Part shown: in pieces, positions 7,692 to 10,911 of the stretch
Layout of the letters: every line of letters begins with the position of its first letter
Position numbering within the stretch: the first letter of the stretch is position 1
Assembly (NCBI GenBank): GCA_021792315.1
Contig: JAJYUX010000054.1
Coordinates: 1-10,911, forward strand
DNA from: an archaeon
GTDB taxonomy: Archaea > Thermoproteota > Nitrososphaeria > Nitrososphaerales > CADDZS01
Reading direction: 5' to 3'
Length of the DNA stretch: 10,911 bases
Notes under the pieces: generated by a model
Seen by the model: the letters and a program-made list of their open reading frames with translations, nothing else
What the model was told of the DNA's origin: nothing
Databases searched by the model: none
Translations under genes and position numbers: made by a program

Positions 7692-7852
7692 CTAGTGTGG
7701 CAAGGTCGAACTAGTCCTCCATGTGTTTTATCACCAAGAACATTGGAAGACAATTCCCCGGCCACATCCTTTGTCCTTAAGTGGCTGGCATCCCAGAATG
7801 AAGGGCAAAGCTAGAAATACGAGAGCTTCGTCCAAATCAATGAAACCTTAGA

Positions 7853-8557
7853 ATGCCATACATTCCAGACATCATCCCGGAGGAAGATAGGAAAGCGCTG
7901 CTTGAGAAGTATAGGTCGGGGAACACCCCGCGAATGAAGCTCGGCAAGAATCCGGCTCTATTGATAATTGATATGACAAATGCATTCGTTTTGGACGAAT
8001 ATCCTAGTGGATTCAGCAAGACCGGATTACCATGCTCTTCTAACATAAAGAGGCTTGCAGACCTATGCAGAGCTTCTAAGGTTCCAGTAATCTACACCAT
8101 CGGTGTTTCTCCTGACAATGACGAAGCTCATCTAGTACAAAGGGGAAGATGGAACGATAAATCAGGCAAACTTGCACCCGCAAAGGTTCGAAATAGAGGA
8201 AACACAATATTCAAAGAAATTTCTCCAAGAGATAATGACATTGTGATCCCTAAGGCGAAGCCGAGCGGGTTCTTTGGTACGCAGCTCGTATCGATACTGA
8301 ATTACCTCGGTGTTGATACAGTAATTGTCACTGGCATGGTTACATCTGGATGCGTGCGCGCAACTGTGATTGATTCTTTTTCTTACAACTACAAAACGAT
8401 AATTCCAGAAGAGTGCGTAGCCGATAGATCTCAGATTTCGCACAAGGTCAATTTGTTCGACTTAGACTTGAAATATGCAGACGTACTGCGATTATCTGAA
8501 GTCATGGAATATATCTCAAACGTGAGACCGAAGACAGTTCAAGTCTTCAACAAATGA
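7853..8557 (+). CDS. Isochorismatase-fold cysteine hydrolase, N-carbamoylsarcosine amidase-like
   Basis: A 234-residue cysteine hydrolase. Seen: ALLIIDMTNAF with the catalytic Asp D40; IPKAKPSGFFGTQL (132-145) with the catalytic Lys (K134 or K136); and TGMVTSGCVRATVIDSF (160-176) with the nucleophile C167 in the SGCVRAT form typical of N-carbamoylsarcosine amidase, ureidoacrylate hydrolase and maleamate hydrolase. The whole fold is present. Family reaction: hydrolysis of a carbamoyl or amide bond, releasing ammonia (and CO2 from carbamoyl substrates). ATG 7853 is the first suitable start; a weak TATA-like CTAGAAATAC at 7811-7820 would give a short leader. The gene faces the hydantoinase-like gene, with 8 nt between stop codons, which suggests a joint role in decarbamoylating its product. 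The exact substrate is not known. Confidence 0.88.
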   Translation: MPYIPDIIPEEDRKALLEKYRSGNTPRMKLGKNPALLIIDMTNAFVLDEYPSGFSKTGLPCSSNIKRLADLCRASKVPVIYTIGVSPDNDEAHLVQRGRWNDKSGKLAPAKVRNRGNTIFKEISPRDNDIVIPKAKPSGFFGTQLVSILNYLGVDTVIVTGMVTSGCVRATVIDSFSYNYKTIIPEECVADRSQISHKVNLFDLDLKYADVLRLSEVMEYISNVRPKTVQVFNK

Positions 8558-8565
8558 GAGTCACT

Positions 8566-9972
8566 TCAGACTACCATCGGTTCGACCGGTCTTTCATGAG
8601 CAGAGGTTCCTACCTTTCTAGGCAAGTACTTGGCCCTTCCAGCCTTTCCGACGAGTTCGCCATCTTCGAAAACAATGTTTCCTCTTACCATCGTGAGCAT
8701 CGGGAAACCCACCAACTTCAGCCCTCTGAACCATGTATAATCAGAGGTAAGGTGCATCGATTCCGGCGTTACTAGTACTTCCCTCTTTGGATCTACGATT
8801 GCGATATCTGCATCAGAACCAGGAAGGAGGGATCCCTTTTTCGGATACAAACCGAACCACTTTGCAGTATTCACACTGGTTACCTCAGAAGCCCGCTCGA
8901 GAGTCAGCTTTCCCTTGCGTACACCGTCGCTCATAAGTAGTGGTAGTATCATGTTTGAACCTGGAAGGCCCCCAGCTTTTGATGTGAATGCATTGTCGGA
9001 CGCAAGTTGTTTGCTCCTTCCTGGTATGTGATCAGAACCCATGCAAGAAATTCCGCCGCTCTTCAATCCGCTCCACAAACCTTCGTTATCTTCCTTCTCC
9101 CTAATTGGCGGGTTGACCTTAGCTATCACCTCATGCTTGTCATTCTTTGTCAGTGCGAGATAGTGGGGGCATGTCTCTCCTACGACATTGACGCCTTCCT
9201 CCCTCGCATCAGAGATCATTTCCGGCCCTTCTTTTGTGGAAACGTGAACCACGTACAGTCGAGTCTTCAGATATTTCGCGAATAAGATTGCCCTGGAAAT
9301 GCATTCTATCTCGCAGATTCGGGGTCGAGAATCTGCAAAGTCTGCCTGCCCTGTTTTGCCCTCCGCTATGAATTTGTCCCGCAGCATGAAGCAGATATCC
9401 CAGTTTTCGGCGTGGACTTGAGCTGTGGCAGGATAACCAAGTTCTGAAATCTTCTGGAAACCGAGATAGACAGCCGCGTCGCTTGCACCAATAGTACCAG
9501 GATACAGTTCAGCTCCGTTCGCTCCCAGATAGAATTTGAAAGATGTCACGCCATAGTCTCTTGCATATCTTGGTATTTCCTCCGCTTGTTGAATGTTAGC
9601 TATGATGGCGTGGAGACCGACATCGATCATCGATTCCTTTGAGATCAGATCAATTTCTTCCTTGAATACGTCATCAAATGTGCCTGAAGAAGTAACAAAT
9701 GAAAGAACTGATGTTACGCCGCCAAAAGCCATTGACGTCGTCTCTGGAGTGCAGTTCTCTTTGAAGGATCTAGCGGAGCTCAGATGAACGTGTGGATCTA
9801 TGACACCAGGGAAGACGTACTTCCCGTCGGCGTTTATCACCTTAGAAGCTTGATCGGAATCGGAGGAGGAAAGAGTCTTTATTTGTCCAGCCTCGATTCC
9901 GATATCTCCATCGAAAGTACCTAACTGCGTCACGACAGTTCCATTTCTAATAATAGTGTCATAACTTGCCAT
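8566..9972 (-). CDS. Cyclic amidohydrolase: hydantoinase/dihydropyrimidinase/allantoinase family
   Basis: A 468-residue metal-dependent amidohydrolase of the family that opens cyclic ureides. Metal ligands visible: H61 and H63 (DPHVHL), H187 (QVHAEN), H243 (VVHVST) and D314 (GSDH). The bridging Lys is most likely K146 in TSFKFYLG. That placement matches allantoinase. In hydantoinases and dihydropyrimidinases the carboxylated Lys lies six residues later, and here that position is N152. The C-terminal ending (VGFPMLTMVRGNIVFEDGELVGK) is typical of the wider family. ATG 9972 is well supported by GAGGGAG 6 nt upstream. It has its own TATA box and a possible leader ORF. It converges on the N-carbamoylsarcosine amidase-like gene, which suggests ureide or hydantoin degradation. 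Whether the substrate is allantoin, hydantoin or dihydropyrimidine cannot be decided here. Confidence 0.9.
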   Translation of the reverse strand: MASYDTIIRNGTVVTQLGTFDGDIGIEAGQIKTLSSSDSDQASKVINADGKYVFPGVIDPHVHLSSARSFKENCTPETTSMAFGGVTSVLSFVTSSGTFDDVFKEEIDLISKESMIDVGLHAIIANIQQAEEIPRYARDYGVTSFKFYLGANGAELYPGTIGASDAAVYLGFQKISELGYPATAQVHAENWDICFMLRDKFIAEGKTGQADFADSRPRICEIECISRAILFAKYLKTRLYVVHVSTKEGPEMISDAREEGVNVVGETCPHYLALTKNDKHEVIAKVNPPIREKEDNEGLWSGLKSGGISCMGSDHIPGRSKQLASDNAFTSKAGGLPGSNMILPLLMSDGVRKGKLTLERASEVTSVNTAKWFGLYPKKGSLLPGSDADIAIVDPKREVLVTPESMHLTSDYTWFRGLKLVGFPMLTMVRGNIVFEDGELVGKAGRAKYLPRKVGTSAHERPVEPMVV

Positions 9973-9973
9973 T

Positions 9974-9997
9974 TCATTCTCCCTCGATCATTTTCAT
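9974..9997 (-). CDS. Possible 7-codon leader ORF (MKMIEGE)
   Basis: ATG at 9997 starts MKMIEGE and stops with TGA at 9974-9976, one base before the hydantoinase ATG at 9972. It has its own Shine-Dalgarno-like AGAGGA (10006-10011) 8 nt upstream, and its body contains the Shine-Dalgarno sequence of the main gene. This layout fits translational coupling or a small regulatory leader peptide. So short an ORF could be chance. Confidence 0.28.
   Translation of the reverse strand: MKMIEGE
9979..9985 (-). promoter_or_regulatory. Ribosome binding site of the hydantoinase-like gene
   Basis: GAGGGAG lies 6 nt before the ATG at 9972, a strong Shine-Dalgarno match that decides the start. It lies inside the small leader ORF, so ribosomes on that ORF would cross it. 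Confidence 0.65.
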
Positions 9998-10040
9998 AGC
10001 GAAGTTCCTCTAGATTCGATCAAGTTGATCGCAAGACGTT

Positions 10041-10050
10041 TGTATAAAAG
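10041..10050 (-). promoter_or_regulatory. Archaeal-type TATA box ahead of the hydantoinase-like gene
   Basis: On the minus strand CTTTTATACA fits the archaeal TATA consensus (TTTATA core). A start about 25 nt downstream, near 10020, gives a leader of about 48 nt that includes the possible leader ORF and both Shine-Dalgarno sequences. No matching bacterial -35 box is seen at the proper distance. Confidence 0.5.
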
Positions 10051-10326
10051 TTTGCCGTGATTCTGACTGTGCCCGATAAAACGACTTTTGGCATCTATCA
10101 GCGAGAACGCAGTACTACATCATTGCTAATGACGTTCCTTCTTCAATCTCTTATTCAGAATCAAATTTACTTTCAGAGGCAATCTGAAAAGTCATTGAAG
10201 CTGACCAGACCTTTCTGATCATTATGAAGATTTTCAGTCCCAGTCCTTTGCTCTCCAGATCCTCTTTCGAGTATCTAGCGTGCAATTTTGTGTATTTGAT
10301 GTGATACTTCCGATCTCAGTTTATGA
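10051..10326. other. Intergenic spacer between hydantoinase promoter and ABC binding-protein gene
   Basis: No gene or RNA is supported in this 276-nt spacer. A 54-codon minus-strand frame (10151-10315) lacks a good start and resembles nothing I know. The stretch presumably holds the 3' end of the leftward binding-protein transcript and regulatory DNA for the hydantoinase gene. Confidence 0.4.
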
Positions 10327-10911
10327 TTACCCTGGAGCCATGGCGAAAATTGGTGGGAGGTCGTTGTACCAGAGCGAATTGTAAGGGTTGATCATCAAGT
10401 CCGTGTTGCTCACAAAAACGTTCACTTGTTGGAACACTGGCATGTATAGTCCAGTTTCCGCGACCACCTTGTCGATTTGCAAGTAGAGCTGCGCTCGTTG
10501 TGTGATGTTGGAAGTAGTCTCAGCTTGGTCCAGCAGATTAGTCACAGTCTGGTTGACAAAATCGGTGGAAGTAGCCACATTCCCAGGCTTCGTCAACGCG
10601 AGCTCAAAGAAATTCACAGGGTCAGAGAAGGAAGCACCAAACTCGTATAGGTAAATGCCGTACTGATGAGAAAGATAGGCTGAAATCTTTGCGCCAGATT
10701 GTAAAGGCAGATAATTCAGAACTATCCCCGCGCTCAATGAATTGACGCTTGAGGCAAGCAAGCTTCCTGCCAGTTCGGCAGGCTGATCATTTCCAGATAC
10801 GAACGGAATCTGGAGAGGATTGCTCGGACTGCATCCTAGCTGCTTACAAGCTGCGACAATATTCTGCTTTGCCGCGGTCAGGTTATATGGATAGACATAG
10901 GGAACGGGTTG
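10327..10911 (-). CDS. ABC transporter substrate-binding protein, family 5 (C-terminal part)
   Basis: The frame is open from the window edge (10911) to TAA at 10327-10329, giving 194 residues of a larger protein whose start lies outside. The sequence fits the C-terminal lobe of SBP_bac_5 proteins (peptide, nickel, oligosaccharide or opine ABC importers). Seen: YNLTAAKQNIVAACKQLGC, LPLQSGAKISAYLSHQYG, then FGASFSDPVNFFEL, and an ending with a polar repeat of helices (QRAQLYLQIDKVVAETGLYMPVFQ), which corresponds to the family's AKAYREAQ...IPLY element. TTG at 10759-10761 is not a start, because the frame continues upstream with family-like sequence. Substrate unknown. It could belong to the same catabolic region or to a separate transporter operon to the right. 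Confidence 0.85.
   Translation of the reverse strand, partial: QPVPYVYPYNLTAAKQNIVAACKQLGCSPSNPLQIPFVSGNDQPAELAGSLLASSVNSLSAGIVLNYLPLQSGAKISAYLSHQYGIYLYEFGASFSDPVNFFELALTKPGNVATSTDFVNQTVTNLLDQAETTSNITQRAQLYLQIDKVVAETGLYMPVFQQVNVFVSNTDLMINPYNSLWYNDLPPIFAMAPG

Noticed and set aside
7740..7795. GCCAC...GTGGC inverted repeat before the amidase gene.
   Set aside because: The stem is only 5-6 bp with a loop of about 15 nt and no T-run, too weak to call a terminator or operator.
10151..10315. 54-codon minus-strand frame in the spacer right of the hydantoinase gene.
   Set aside because: There is no good start codon or Shine-Dalgarno sequence at its beginning and no recognisable motif.

Overview
The window most likely comes from an archaeon, possibly a heterotrophic Thermoproteota/Thaumarchaeota- or Thermoplasmata-like lineage (moderate confidence). 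The hints are an archaeal-type TATA box ahead of the hydantoinase gene, GTG starts with short leaders, and transposase relics of an IS6/IS240-like kind that is common in archaea. One sequence ahead of the lactate operon looks instead like a bacterial sigma-70 promoter, so a bacterial host is not excluded. No rRNA, tRNA or CRISPR array was seen.

Layout, left to right. Positions 1-570 hold no gene I can support, only a low-complexity TTAG/GATT stretch with a 12-bp palindrome. Positions 571-4839 are a leftward operon for oxidising a 2-hydroxy acid, probably lactate or glycolate. In transcription order it encodes a LutC-like LUD protein, a 717-residue fusion of a LutB-like part (LUD plus two [4Fe-4S] clusters) and a LutA-like part (CCG domains), and a GlcD/Dld-type FAD oxidase.

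Positions 4972-7691 are a scarred zone. It holds a decayed DDE transposase (4972-5550), a rightward remnant that looks like the end of an NDP-forming acyl-CoA synthetase (5551-5823), an intact leftward MFS transporter (5777-7198), and a second, different, internally deleted transposase relic (7244-7691).

Positions 7853-9972 hold a convergent pair only 8 bp apart: a cysteine amidohydrolase of the N-carbamoylsarcosine amidase/isochorismatase group (rightward) and a cyclic amidohydrolase of the hydantoinase/dihydropyrimidinase/allantoinase group (leftward). The latter has an archaeal TATA box and a possible 7-codon leader ORF with its own Shine-Dalgarno sequence. The right edge (10327-10911) is the C-terminal part of a family-5 solute-binding protein of a peptide-type ABC importer, cut by the window end.

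Taken together, the window looks like an accessory catabolic region. One inferred scheme is that the cyclic amidohydrolase opens a ureide or hydantoin ring, the amidase removes the carbamoyl group as CO2 and ammonia, the MFS and ABC proteins import organic acids or peptides, and the Lut/FAD module feeds electrons from a hydroxy acid into respiration. The substrates are not fixed by sequence. I found no clear evidence of a wholly new system. The most unusual parts are the LutB-LutA fusion, the metal-lysine placement in the amidohydrolase, the leader ORF, and the transposase-scarred zone with its gene remnant.
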